Shown here: positions 1 to 7,891 of the stretch, piece after piece | Numbering within the stretch: position 1 is the stretch's first letter | Layout: every line of letters starts with the position of its first letter | Assembly (NCBI GenBank): GCA_016938135.1 | Contig: JAFGVD010000024.1 | Location: 1 to 64,000 of the forward strand | DNA: 64,000 nucleotides | Reading direction: 5' to 3' | Source: Coriobacteriia bacterium | Lineage (GTDB): Bacteria; Actinomycetota; Coriobacteriia; Anaerosomatales; Anaerosomataceae | Translations under genes and position numbers: made by a program | Notes under the pieces: generated by a model | Database searches by the model: none | Seen by the model: the letters and a program-made list of their open reading frames with translations, nothing else | Told to the model about the DNA's origin: nothing

Positions 1-660
1 CTGATCAACCTCGGCAGTCTCGACGATGTCTTGCTGGACAAGTCGGTGGCCGCACTGGCCGATGAACTCAAGCGCGCCGATCTTTTGGGAGCTGACGGGG
101 TGGTCACTCACGTGGGAACGACCGGTGGCACAAGTGCCGAGCAGACTGCGGCGCGCGTGGCGGCAGCCGTTCAAGCCGCGTTCCTGGTCGCCGGCGATGT
201 GGGTTGCCGCCTCCTGCTAGAGAACACCGCAGGCGCAGGGACCACCTTCGGAAACAGCCCGGAGGAACTCGGCGCCATCTTGGAGGAGCTTTCCGGGGAG
301 TTGCGGCCCCGTGTGGGAGTCTGTATCGACAGCTGCCATGCGCATGCCGCAGGGTATGACATGTCCACCGCCGAAGGCTGGACTCAGCTGGTGGACTCTG
401 TCGAGAAGTGGTGCGGAGCGGGCGCTATCGGCGCGGTGCATGCCAATGATTGCGTCTTCCCGAGCGGGTCTAAGAAGGACAGGCACGCGTGGATAGGTGA
501 TGGCACCATCGGCTATGAGGGGTTCACAGGGATGTTGTGCGAGCCTCGCTTGCGCTCGGTCGCCGCTTTCACGGAAATGCCTGGAGACGTGCCCGAGAAG
601 GACGTGGAGAACCTCAGTCGTCTGAAACGACTGCGTGCCGGGTGTGAGGGACGCGCATGA
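1..660 (+). CDS. nfo: Endonuclease IV (AP endonuclease), 5' end missing
   Basis: The reading frame is open from the first base, so the gene starts before the window. The visible 219 residues match the C-terminal part of the Nfo TIM-barrel family: a Leu-Ile-Asn-Leu segment followed by SVAALADELKRADLLGADGV and a His-Val-Gly motif, then LLENTAG, a Cys-Ile-Asp-Ser-Cys-His segment, and HANDC and DRHAWIGDG near the end. These hold the His/Asp/Glu ligands of the trinuclear zinc site. The family cleaves the backbone 5' to abasic sites and at oxidised 3' ends in base-excision repair. The last 47 bases overlap, tail to tail, the end of the exonuclease-UvrC fusion on the other strand. The identification is firm; the true start cannot be seen. 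Confidence 0.93.
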   Translation: MINLGSLDDVLLDKSVAALADELKRADLLGADGVVTHVGTTGGTSAEQTAARVAAAVQAAFLVAGDVGCRLLLENTAGAGTTFGNSPEELGAILEELSGELRPRVGVCIDSCHAHAAGYDMSTAEGWTQLVDSVEKWCGAGAIGAVHANDCVFPSGSKKDRHAWIGDGTIGYEGFTGMLCEPRLRSVAAFTEMPGDVPEKDVENLSRLKRLRAGCEGRA

Positions 661-2311
661 ACCGATGTGACGCCAGCAGCACGCGCCGGGCGAAGTCATC
701 CAGGTCTCCGTTGGATCGGACCTCGGACGGGGCGTTTTGCTGCCGGTAGGTATGGATGAGGAAGATGTCCCGGAGCTGGCGTGGGGTCAAGCTGTCGTGT
801 TCCGGATGCCTTGCGGGCATCATGTACGCACGCCGGATCTGACCGGTGAGCTTCTCTTCCCACGATTCGTCCAGTAGCTTCTCTTTGGCCACTCGCAACG
901 TTCTTATCAGGTATCCGTACCTGATGAAGTGCAGCACCAACGTCCGCTCATCGCCTTCGATGATGACCATTGCCGGAGTCTGCGCAGACTCCCGGACGAT
1001 CGCCAGAGCAGACATCGTCCTGTCTATGGCCCTCAACCCGTCACGATACGCGATGGCATCCTCGTAGCGCTGTGCTCCCGCCGCAGCCTCACGCAGACCC
1101 TGCAGTGAGGCTCTGAAGCTCTCAGCCTCACCGTCCACGGCCCTGAGGGCTGCCTCGATTCGGCCCCTGTACGCCTCGACCGTGGTGCCTCCGTCGCAGG
1201 GGTGCGGGCAGGTTCCGTTCTCACGGTAGGGACAGGGCCTCAGCGCAGAGACATCGTCGAGGCGGCGGATGCACCTACGGAGACCGAAATGGGTCCTCAG
1301 CGTGTGCGCCAGCGTCTCGGCGGCCCAATGGTTGGTCAGCGGACCGATATTGACGCCGGTGGCATACCGGCGACTTGTGACGCGCAAGCGGGGGAAGCGG
1401 GATGCGGTGTCAGCATGTATGTAGGTGGCGTTTCGGCCACGCTCCTGATCATGATCCAGGCGAGGGTGGTAGCGCAGCGACAGACGACTCTCCAGGAGTT
1501 GCGCGTCCAGGGCGGAGGCGCACACCACGTGATCGATGTGCTCCGTGAGCACTGCCGGGTGGTCTGAGTCAGGATCGACCGGCGAGTAGAAATAGCTCCG
1601 CACCCGCGTGCGCAGGCTCTTCGCGCGGCCTATATGCAGGACTCCACCATCTGCGCCGCGCATTATGTAGACCCCGGACGCGTCTGGAAGATGGGTAGCC
1701 AGCACCAGTTTCCGGGCCAGATTACCCTGAAGCGCAAGACCACTGAAGCGAGCGACCTGTCCGGCCGTCTCCATCCCACGCGACGTGAGCTCCGTGATCA
1801 TCTTGCACCAGATCTCGGCTGTTGCCATCGCGTCAGTGGGCGCACGGTGGTCAGGGATGGTCTCCACCTGATATGCCCGTGCCAGCTCTCTCAGGTTGTA
1901 GCGCTCGAATTCGGGATGCAGGCGTCGCGCTAGCACGAGCGTATCCAGCACCGGACGAGGGAAGGGGAGTCCCCACCCCCGCTCAGCCTCATAGTCAAGG
2001 AACCCCAGGTCGAAGCGGTGGTTGTGCGCGACCAGGACCGAATCGGCCGCAAACTCGCGAAAACGGCGCATCACCGCAATGACGTTGTCGGCATCTTCGA
2101 CCATTGCCTGGTCTATGCCTGTGAGATGCACGATAGCCGTCGGGATAGGCTCCTCCGGTCGGACCAGCTCGCCAAACTTGGACACGACAACGCCCGAACG
2201 GATGCGGGCGGCACCAATCTCGATGATGCTGTTGGTGCCCGGGCGACAGCCGGTCGTTTCGATGTCGACGGTGACGAAATCGCCGTCTAGGAGTGAGGTT
2301 CCTGCTAGCAT
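614..2311 (-). CDS. DEDDh exonuclease (DnaQ-like) fused to UvrC-type GIY-YIG nuclease
   Basis: A 565-residue protein with two nuclease modules. Residues 9-175 are a DnaQ/epsilon-type 3'-5' exonuclease: Asp16/Glu18 in FVTVDIETTG, Asp101 in AHNHRFDLGF, and His155/Asp160 in HRAPTDA. Residues 208-280 resemble the UvrC N-terminal GIY-YIG nuclease: GVYIM, then LHIGRAKSLRTRVRSYF, with Glu274 in LLESRL as the likely metal ligand. Cys347, 360, 368 and 372 follow and match the spacing of the UvrC Fe-S cysteines. A UVR-like helix pair lies near 405-435. The UvrC C-terminal endonuclease and helix-hairpin-helix domains are absent, so this resembles the Cho-like and actinobacterial DnaQ-UvrC proteins rather than true UvrC. 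A role in DNA repair with the neighbouring nfo is inference. An extended -10 (TGATAGCAT, complement of 2348-2356) lies upstream. Confidence 0.88.
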   Translation of the reverse strand: MLAGTSLLDGDFVTVDIETTGCRPGTNSIIEIGAARIRSGVVVSKFGELVRPEEPIPTAIVHLTGIDQAMVEDADNVIAVMRRFREFAADSVLVAHNHRFDLGFLDYEAERGWGLPFPRPVLDTLVLARRLHPEFERYNLRELARAYQVETIPDHRAPTDAMATAEIWCKMITELTSRGMETAGQVARFSGLALQGNLARKLVLATHLPDASGVYIMRGADGGVLHIGRAKSLRTRVRSYFYSPVDPDSDHPAVLTEHIDHVVCASALDAQLLESRLSLRYHPRLDHDQERGRNATYIHADTASRFPRLRVTSRRYATGVNIGPLTNHWAAETLAHTLRTHFGLRRCIRRLDDVSALRPCPYRENGTCPHPCDGGTTVEAYRGRIEAALRAVDGEAESFRASLQGLREAAAGAQRYEDAIAYRDGLRAIDRTMSALAIVRESAQTPAMVIIEGDERTLVLHFIRYGYLIRTLRVAKEKLLDESWEEKLTGQIRRAYMMPARHPEHDSLTPRQLRDIFLIHTYRQQNAPSEVRSNGDLDDFARRVLLASHRFMRVPHTRHAVVSDD

Positions 2312-2347
2312 CTATGGGGCCAGTCATGGGTAGATGTCTGTGCACTC

Positions 2348-2356
2348 ATGCTATCA
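2348..2356 (-). promoter_or_regulatory. Extended -10 for the exonuclease-UvrC gene
   Basis: Read on the minus strand this is TGATAGCAT, a TG-n-TAGCAT extended -10 about 37 bases before the start codon. No good -35 is visible. The intergenic stretch 2312-2473 holds this promoter and a divergent one for the acidic protein. Confidence 0.45.
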
Positions 2357-2380
2357 CGAGCAGTGAGACGTTCGCATGTG

Positions 2381-2409
2381 TTGCCCATCACGGCGAAGCC
2401 CCGTAGCAT
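2381..2409 (+). promoter_or_regulatory. Promoter for the acidic Cys-tail protein
   Basis: TTGCCC at 2381-2386, a 17-base spacer and TAGCAT at 2404-2409. The -10 is identical to that of the tRNA promoter at 7846. The start codon follows at 2474 with its own ribosome-binding site. Confidence 0.6.
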
Positions 2410-2473
2410 ATGGTTGAGTTGATTCGATCGGGTGAATCTCAGTTGTCTTTCCGACCTTGAAGGTGGATGCGAC

Positions 2474-3385
2474 ATGGCGTTCTTCCTTGTTGATCGCGAC
2501 CGCACAGATGCTTCCATACGTCTGCTGGCCACCAGGGCCTTCTCTACACGGGAGGAAGCGCTTGCGGCGCTACCGGGGCTCATCAGCACGCAGGACAGCG
2601 ACTCTCGCGACGTGTTCGTCTGCGACCTGGACACAGCTACGCCCGTCTTGTTCGTCGCCCGGCCGGTCAGCATTCCTCCTTCTGACGAACCCTCGCCGGA
2701 TGAGCCGTCAGACGACCCCGTAACCGAGGATTCAGCCGATGAAACGCCTGAAGCGCCGTCTGAAGCGCCGTCTGAAACAGAAGATTTTGACGCAGGGCTG
2801 ATCGAGCCGGAGGAGATGGAGACGGAGTCTATCGTCTTGGAAGAGTCCGCTCCAGCAGGTGTGGGACTTGCTGACGCATTGCGCCGCGCGACGAACTCTC
2901 TTGAGTCTGAGGGAATCGTGGCACCGGAATCGATACCGGCACTCGTTGTCCCTGAGCCGCCTGCTGAGGATGCTCCCACCGAGCTCTCTGCAGCGATCGC
3001 GTCCTTAGGCATCCAGGTGCCTGAGCCCGAAGTCGAGCCCGAAGTCGATGAGGATGCAGACCACGCGGCCACCACTGAGTGGCCTTGGGCAAACGTCGCG
3101 CAGGTCGATGAGGAAGAGGCTCCTGAGGCTGAGACCATCATCGAGGCCGAGGACGACGGTCCTGAGGAGATCGAACTTGAGGACGAGATTGTCGAGCAGA
3201 GCCCGCCTGAGGTGTCACCCGTTGTGGAGCCCGCTGCTGCAGAAGTCGCTCCCAAAGCCTATGAGCCCGGTGAGATACAGCTGGATGCCTACACCTGTGA
3301 CGATTGCGTCTATGCCAATACCTGTCCGAAGGCTGGAGCAAGCAATCCGGCTGAGTGCGGCAGCTTCCAATGGAAGTCCGTATAG
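2474..3385 (+). CDS. Acidic protein with C-terminal four-cysteine motif, unknown function
   Basis: A 303-residue protein I do not recognise. The ATG at 2474 is chosen because AAGGTGG lies seven bases upstream; an in-frame GTG at 2432 has no such site. Residues 1-65 look like a small folded domain (MAFFLVDRDRTDASIRLLAT at the start). Residues 70-265 are very rich in Glu, Asp, Pro, Ala and Ser and probably disordered. The last 30 residues carry DDCVYANTCPKAG and then ECGSFQW, four cysteines able to bind zinc or an Fe-S centre. There is no signal peptide or membrane segment. The next gene, 78 bases on, is a chelatase-like ATPase with its own promoter; a joint role in metal handling is only suggested by adjacency. 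Confidence 0.8.
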   Translation: MAFFLVDRDRTDASIRLLATRAFSTREEALAALPGLISTQDSDSRDVFVCDLDTATPVLFVARPVSIPPSDEPSPDEPSDDPVTEDSADETPEAPSEAPSETEDFDAGLIEPEEMETESIVLEESAPAGVGLADALRRATNSLESEGIVAPESIPALVVPEPPAEDAPTELSAAIASLGIQVPEPEVEPEVDEDADHAATTEWPWANVAQVDEEEAPEAETIIEAEDDGPEEIELEDEIVEQSPPEVSPVVEPAAAEVAPKAYEPGEIQLDAYTCDDCVYANTCPKAGASNPAECGSFQWKSV

Positions 3386-3390
3386 CTGCC
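3359..3390 (+). terminator. Weak stem-loop at the end of the acidic gene
   Basis: GGCAGC (3359-3364) pairs with GCTGCC (3385-3390), and a smaller TTCC/GGAA hairpin sits inside. The stop codon is in the 3' arm. Only a TATAT-rich tail follows, so it is at best a weak terminator. Confidence 0.35.
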
Positions 3391-3405
3391 TATATGTTGC
3401 TGACA

Positions 3406-3434
3406 TTGACGGCCTGACTACCATATAGTGTAGT
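3406..3434 (+). promoter_or_regulatory. Promoter for the chelatase-like gene
   Basis: TTGACG (3406-3411), 17 bases, TGTAGT (3429-3434). The predicted transcript would start near 3441, just before the GAGGGG ribosome-binding site at 3452. Confidence 0.5.
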
Positions 3435-3463
3435 TGGGCCGTCACTATCTTGAGGGGTTGCTG

Positions 3464-5437
3464 ATGTCGCACGTCGACCGGCACAGATTCCCGTTCTCGG
3501 CGATCGTTGGTCAAGAGGCGCTGAAGACCGCCTTGCTGTTGAACGCCGTCGACCCCCGCGTAGGCGGCGTTCTCATCCGGGGCCAGAAGGGAACGGCCAA
3601 GTCCACCGCCGTCCGCGCACTCGCCTGCGTGCTGCCGCCTTTCGATGTCATCGATGGCTGCAGGTACGGGTGTGATCCCAAGGACCCGCGCAACTGGTGC
3701 CCTGCTTGCTCCGAGACCGAGACGGTCCATAGCATCTCCAGACGCAGGCCGAATATGGTAGACCTTCCGGTATCGGCCACCGAGGATCGCGTTGTGGGCA
3801 CACTTGACCTCGAACACGCGCTCAAGGCAGGCGAACGCCGATACGAGCCGGGCCTGCTTGCCGATGCAAACCGTGGCATCCTCTACGTGGATGAAGTGAA
3901 CCTGCTTGATGATCATCTCGTCGATACTCTCCTTGACGCGGCGGCAAGCGGCGTGAACGTCGTCGAGCGCGAGGGCGTTCGCTTTCAGCATCCCGCTCGA
4001 TTCATCCTTGTCGGCACGATGAACCCCGAGGAAGGAGAGCTGCGACCGCAGCTACTCGACCGTTTCGGCCTGTGTGTGGACGTGGAGGGCATCTCGGATC
4101 CCGGTGCCCGCGTGGAGATAATGAAACGGCGTCGGGCGTTCGAAGACGATCCCGATGGCTTCGTCGAGCGTTGGAAATCAGCCGAGGTCGCTCTGGGCGA
4201 GAGAATCGAGCGCGCTCAACGGCGGATAGCCGACGTTGAGCTGGATGACGATCTGATGCTTCTCATCGCCTCTGTGTGTGCCCGTATCGGTGTGGACGGT
4301 CACCGGGCGGATCTCACCATGGCCCGTGCGGCAGCCGCCTATGCCTTGCTGCACGAGGGCAACGAGATCACTGCCGCCGATATCCGGCACGTCGCTCCGA
4401 TGGTCCTGGCACACCGCCTCAAGAAGACGCCTTTTGAGCAGGACCGTTTCGACCAGGAGCAGATCGCAGCGATGATGAGCTCGAGTGGCAGCGGCCCGGA
4501 CAAGGACGGGGAGAGCGAGACGAAGACGCTACCCGGTGCCGCGGGCGACGGGGACTCCACTATTGAGATCTTCCAGCGCTCCGTGGTCGAAGCTCCGGGC
4601 GTGGACGGTCCGGGAGGGGATATCTTCACTCCACTGTCGCTCGACCTGGACCGTGTGCGACGTTCCCATGGCGGGAAACGCCAGGAGACCACTTCAAATG
4701 ACCGGAGAGGTCGCTATGTGCGTGCGGAGGCGCCCAGACCTGGCGATACCCCCGATATCGCCCTGGACGCGACCATACGAGCGTCCGCGCCCTTCCAGTC
4801 CACACGGGAAGGCGATATGGCCATCAAGATCGAGCCTTCTGACGTCCGGAACAAGGTACGGCGTCGGCGTGTAGGAGCTTCTATCGTCTTCTGCGTGGAT
4901 GCGAGCGGATCGATGGGCGCACAGAACCGCATGGAGATCGCGAAGGCAGCCGTTCTCGAGTTGCTCGTCGATGCCTATCAGCGCCGTGACCGGGTAGGGT
5001 TGGTCGCGTTCCGCGGTGAGGGAGCGGATCTTGTGCTCTCGCCGACCGCAAGCGTGGAGCTTGCTCAGCTGAAACTGCGGACGTTGCCAACAGGAGGGGC
5101 CACTCCGCTGGCACATGGCATCTTGCGGTCCCTCGAAGTCCTCGAGCTTGAGACCCGCCGCAACGACGACGTCATTCCCTGGCTCGTTCTTGTCACCGAC
5201 GGACGCGGCAATGTCGGAGTGGACGGCGGACTCGGCTCAGAGGATGCCAAGACAGCTGCGCAGAAGCTGCGCGATGCGCGAGTCAACACTATCGTGATCG
5301 ATACGACGCATGCCGCCAGAAGCGGTGCATCCGGCCGCGAGATAGCACAGGCCGCCGGGGGAGAGTACGTCCGGCTGGCATCGCTGGATGGCGGGACTCT
5401 CAGCGTGATCGTGAGAGAGCGTCTGCGTACGGCCTGA
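3464..5437 (+). CDS. AAA+ / VWA metal-chelatase-like protein (BchI-BchD fusion type)
   Basis: A 657-residue fusion of the two ATPase-type subunits of magnesium/cobalt chelatases. GAGGGG six bases before ATG 3464 decides the start; a TTG at 3434 is rejected. The AAA+ module has Walker A GQKGTAKST (residues 40-48), Walker B ILYVDEVNLL (139-148) and the sensor stretch LVGTMNPEEGELRPQLLDRF. A linker rich in acidic and Pro residues follows (about 340-460). A von Willebrand A domain carries the MIDAS motif DASGS at residues 479-483 and LVTDGRGNVG. Four cysteines (66, 70, 79, 82) sit between Walker A and B. Chelatases of this type insert Mg, Co or Ni into tetrapyrroles with a large CobN/BchH subunit, but none is in view, so the substrate is unknown. 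Confidence 0.87.
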   Translation: MSHVDRHRFPFSAIVGQEALKTALLLNAVDPRVGGVLIRGQKGTAKSTAVRALACVLPPFDVIDGCRYGCDPKDPRNWCPACSETETVHSISRRRPNMVDLPVSATEDRVVGTLDLEHALKAGERRYEPGLLADANRGILYVDEVNLLDDHLVDTLLDAAASGVNVVEREGVRFQHPARFILVGTMNPEEGELRPQLLDRFGLCVDVEGISDPGARVEIMKRRRAFEDDPDGFVERWKSAEVALGERIERAQRRIADVELDDDLMLLIASVCARIGVDGHRADLTMARAAAAYALLHEGNEITAADIRHVAPMVLAHRLKKTPFEQDRFDQEQIAAMMSSSGSGPDKDGESETKTLPGAAGDGDSTIEIFQRSVVEAPGVDGPGGDIFTPLSLDLDRVRRSHGGKRQETTSNDRRGRYVRAEAPRPGDTPDIALDATIRASAPFQSTREGDMAIKIEPSDVRNKVRRRRVGASIVFCVDASGSMGAQNRMEIAKAAVLELLVDAYQRRDRVGLVAFRGEGADLVLSPTASVELAQLKLRTLPTGGATPLAHGILRSLEVLELETRRNDDVIPWLVLVTDGRGNVGVDGGLGSEDAKTAAQKLRDARVNTIVIDTTHAARSGASGREIAQAAGGEYVRLASLDGGTLSVIVRERLRTA

Positions 5438-5442
5438 GAGTC

Positions 5443-5785
5443 GCGGAGTGGGCCTGTAAGCCGGATTCTGTCGTGGACGACCATCTATCTGGGACCGTCG
5501 TCGCCGACGGCCTCACGCGGGCATACCCGAGCGAAGACCGGGCCGGTCATGCCGCTCCTATTCGCCCTTGCTCCAGGTGGGGTTTGCCAAGCCGCCACGT
5601 TGCCGTGACGCTGGTGCGCTCTTACCGCACCTTTTCAGCTCTCCTCCCGGCTTTCGCCAGGGGGGTTTCCTTTTCTGTGGCACTTTCCGTCGCGTCGCCG
5701 CGCCCTGCCGTTAGCAGGCACCCTGCCCTATGGAGTCCGGACTTTCCTCACGTCTTGCGACGCGCGGTCGCCCGGCCCACTCCGC
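5443..5785 (-). ncRNA. rnpB: RNase P RNA, bacterial class A
   Basis: Read on the minus strand, the ends GCGGAGTGGGCC and GGCCCACTCCGC pair as helix P1. Between them are the conserved blocks: GAGGAAAGTCCGGACTCC near the 5' end, GGCAGGG, GGAAACCCC, a central GGTAAGAGCGCACC, and ACAGAATCCGGCTTA near the 3' end. Length is about 343 bases. It is the catalytic RNA that trims tRNA 5' leaders. It lies tail to tail with the chelatase gene (5-base gap) and downstream of glnS in the same direction, in a locus that also encodes two tRNAs. Open frames across it, such as plus-strand 5473-5829, are not genes. Confidence 0.96.
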
Positions 5786-5790
5786 ACGTC

Positions 5791-5809
5791 ATTGTAGCAG
5801 GTTACCTGC
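5791..5809 (-). promoter_or_regulatory. rnpB -10 box overlapped by a palindrome
   Basis: On the minus strand TACAAT (complement of 5791-5796) ends five bases before the RNA start. Directly upstream is the perfect inverted repeat GCAGGT-T-ACCTGC (5797-5809), which fills most of the spacer. No clear -35 is visible. The palindrome may be an operator or chance. Confidence 0.45.
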
Positions 5810-5826
5810 TGGTTTCGGGCGGTAGA

Positions 5827-5844
5827 TGACCAGGGTGACCAGGG
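5827..5844. repeat. Short tandem duplication TGACCAGGG x2
   Basis: TGACCAGGG occurs twice in a row between rnpB and glnS, followed by a further TGA. There is no hairpin and no sign of function. Confidence 0.5.
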
Positions 5845-5859
5845 TGAACACGCAGCTTC

Positions 5860-7551
5860 TCAGGCGGTGGCCTGCGCTCGTTTTCTCGCCCATGAATCCT
5901 TGAGGCTGAGTGTCCGGTTGAAGACCGGAGCAGTGCCCGTAGAATCAGGATCCACGCAGAAGTAGCCGAGTCGCTCGAACTGAACGGTTTCACCTATAGC
6001 GGTGTCTGCAAGAACCTTCTCGACCAGGCTGTCTCGCAGGACGGTCTCCGATTCAGGATCGACGTCATCGAACAGGTCGCGTCCATCGGATCCGGGGAAC
6101 GGGCTCGCGAACAGGTGGTTGTAGAGTCGGACCTCGGCGGGTACCGCGTGATCGGCTGAGAGCCAGTGCAGAGTCGCCTTGGGTTTGCGATCGTCGGGTG
6201 CCGCACCGCCGCGCGTTGCGGGATCGTAGGTGCACCGTAGTTCGATCACATCGCCGTTCTCGTCCTTCACGACCTCGTTGCATGTGATGAAGTATGCCGA
6301 GCGAAGCCGGACTTCACGACCGGGGGCGAGACGGAAGAACTTCTTGGGAGGCTCCTCCATGAAGTCATCTCGCTCGATCCACAGCTCTCGAGAGAAGGGC
6401 ACCTTTCGAGTCCCCGCAGACGGGTCCTCCGGATTGTTCACAACGTCCATCTCTTCGGTCTGGCCATCGGGGTAGTTCTCGATGACGACTTTGAGCGGAT
6501 CGAGCACGGCGAAACGTCGTAGTGCCGTGCGGTTCAGTACACCACGCACCGCGTGCTCCAGCATCTCCACCTCAACGACGCTGTCGGCGCGTGCGACGCC
6601 GATCATCCCGGCGAAGTCGCGGATTCCTTCGGCAGGGAAACCACGGCGTCGGATGCCGGCAAGGGTGGGCATACGGGGGTCGTCCCAACCGCGAACGAAT
6701 CCCTCTTTGACCAGCTTAAGGAGCACACGCTTGGAAAGGACCGTGTGCGTCAGGTTCAGCCGGGCGAACTCGTACTGATGCGGGGCCGAGGGAACCGGCA
6801 GGTTCTCGATGAACCAGTCGTAAAGAGGCCGGTGGTCCTGGAACTCAAGCGTGCAGATCGAATGCGTGATTCCCTCGATCGCGTCGGACTGACCGTGGGC
6901 GAAGTCGTAGGAGGGGTAGACACACCATGCGTCGCCGGTGCGCGGGTGCGTGGCGTGCAAGATCCGATAGATCACCGGATCGCGGAAATTGATGTTGCCT
7001 GAGGCCATGTCGATCTTGGCGCGCAGTACGCACGAGCCATCTGGGAACTCACCTGCACGCATCCGCGTGAACAGGTCGAGATTCTCCTCGGCTGATCGGG
7101 TGCGATACGGGCTCTCCCGACCGGGTTCGGTCAGCGTGCCACGGTATTCGCGGATCTCCTCGGCGGTGAGGTCATCGACGTAGGCTTTGCCTTCTCCGAT
7201 GAGATAGACCGCCCACTCGTAGAGCTGCTCGAAGTAGTCGCTGGTGTGGTAGAGGTGCTCACCCCAGTCGAAGCCGAGCCACTGCACATCGGCCTTGATG
7301 GCGTCTATGTACTCCTGCTCCTCCTTGACCGGGTTGGTGTCGTCAAACCTCAGGTGGCAACGCCCGGAGAATTCGGCGGAGATGCCGAAGTTGAGGCAGA
7401 TGGACTTCGCGTGTCCGATGTGAAGGTAGCCGTTCGGCTCCGGAGGAAAGCGTGTCACGACCCCTGCGACGTGGTTGTCACGCAGGTCGGCAGCGACAAT
7501 ATCGCGGATGAAGTCGCTCTTCTCGGATGGTGATGTGTTTTGTGTGTCCAT
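5860..7551 (-). CDS. glnS: Glutaminyl-tRNA synthetase
   Basis: A 563-residue class I synthetase that charges tRNA-Gln with glutamine. The HIGH motif is at residues 44-47 in [13 protein letters not shown] and the KMSKS equivalent LSKR near 272. The [20 protein letters not shown] segment and the C-terminal anticodon-binding beta-barrels are present, so it is full length. The ATG at 7551 ([10 protein letters not shown]) is preferred over an upstream frame extension that would run through a terminator. There is no ribosome-binding site before this ATG, while TGCTATCCT lies eight bases upstream, so the mRNA may be leaderless. It follows tRNA-Glu and tRNA-Gln on the same strand. A discrete GlnRS implies Gln-tRNA is made directly. 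Confidence 0.97.
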   Translation of the reverse strand: MDTQNTSPSEKSDFIRDIVAADLRDNHVAGVVTRFPPEPNGYLHIGHAKSICLNFGISAEFSGRCHLRFDDTNPVKEEQEYIDAIKADVQWLGFDWGEHLYHTSDYFEQLYEWAVYLIGEGKAYVDDLTAEEIREYRGTLTEPGRESPYRTRSAEENLDLFTRMRAGEFPDGSCVLRAKIDMASGNINFRDPVIYRILHATHPRTGDAWCVYPSYDFAHGQSDAIEGITHSICTLEFQDHRPLYDWFIENLPVPSAPHQYEFARLNLTHTVLSKRVLLKLVKEGFVRGWDDPRMPTLAGIRRRGFPAEGIRDFAGMIGVARADSVVEVEMLEHAVRGVLNRTALRRFAVLDPLKVVIENYPDGQTEEMDVVNNPEDPSAGTRKVPFSRELWIERDDFMEEPPKKFFRLAPGREVRLRSAYFITCNEVVKDENGDVIELRCTYDPATRGGAAPDDRKPKATLHWLSADHAVPAEVRLYNHLFASPFPGSDGRDLFDDVDPESETVLRDSLVEKVLADTAIGETVQFERLGYFCVDPDSTGTAPVFNRTLSLKDSWARKRAQATA

Positions 7552-7594
7552 GGTCGCCGAGGATAGCACACTGGACAGCGGCGCGCATCGAGTG

Positions 7595-7646
7595 AAAAAG
7601 AACGGCCCCACCCGATCCGGATACATGTATCCGCAGGTGGAGCCGT
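7595..7646 (-). terminator. Intrinsic terminator of the tRNA-Gln/tRNA-Glu transcript
   Basis: On the minus strand ACGGCTCCACC pairs with GGTGGGGCCGT over 11 positions, followed by TCTTTTTC. The loop itself contains a perfect palindrome, GGATACATGTATCC, which can form a second hairpin. It separates the tRNAs from glnS. Confidence 0.8.
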
Positions 7647-7655
7647 GTAGTTCTC

Positions 7656-7731
7656 TGGTAGCCCGTACGGGATTCGAACCCGTGATCTCCGCCTTGAGAG
7701 GGCGGTGTCCTAACCGCTAGACGAACGGGCC
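7656..7731 (-). tRNA. tRNA-Glu (anticodon CUC)
   Basis: On the minus strand the 76-base cloverleaf starts GGCCCGT and ends ACGGGCT-A-CCA, with CCA encoded. The anticodon loop CTCTCAA between CCGCC and GGCGG arms gives anticodon CUC. The T-loop GGTTCGAATCC is standard. It lies five bases after tRNA-Gln. Confidence 0.96.
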
Positions 7732-7736
7732 AAGCT

Positions 7737-7812
7737 TGGCTGGGGTGCTAGGGCTCGAACCTAGACTCTTCGGAACCAGAATCCGACGTGTTGCCAGTTA
7801 CACCACACCCCA
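7737..7812 (-). tRNA. tRNA-Gln (anticodon CUG)
   Basis: On the minus strand the 76-base tRNA begins TGGGGTG and ends CACCCCA-G-CCA. The anticodon loop TTCTGGT between TCGGA and TCCGA gives CUG. The T-loop GGTTCGAGCC is standard. It is the first gene after the promoter at 7846-7874. Confidence 0.96.
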
Positions 7813-7845
7813 GTTCGCGCATGCGCTGCCTGGGCGCGAGACGGT

Positions 7846-7874
7846 ATGCTACCGAGCGTCCGCGCGTGTGTCAA
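7846..7874 (-). promoter_or_regulatory. Strong promoter for tRNA-Gln and tRNA-Glu
   Basis: On the minus strand a consensus TTGACA (complement of 7869-7874), a 17-base spacer and TAGCAT (complement of 7846-7851). Predicted start is near 7839, about 27 bases before the mature tRNA. Confidence 0.85.
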
Positions 7875-7891
7875 GCCATCTCATCGTACGC

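Noticed and set aside
2305-3255. A 316-codon minus-strand open frame rich in Ser, Gly and Thr
   Set aside because: It is antisense to the acidic gene; its composition mirrors the Glu/Asp/Ala/Pro codons of the real protein, and it has no ribosome-binding site.
5473-5829. A 118-codon plus-strand open frame
   Set aside because: It lies across RNase P RNA on the other strand; the conserved RNA blocks explain the sequence.
5827-5844. TGACCAGGG repeat as the start of a repeat array
   Set aside because: Only two units, with no spacers and no further copies nearby; no CRISPR-like array occurs in the window.
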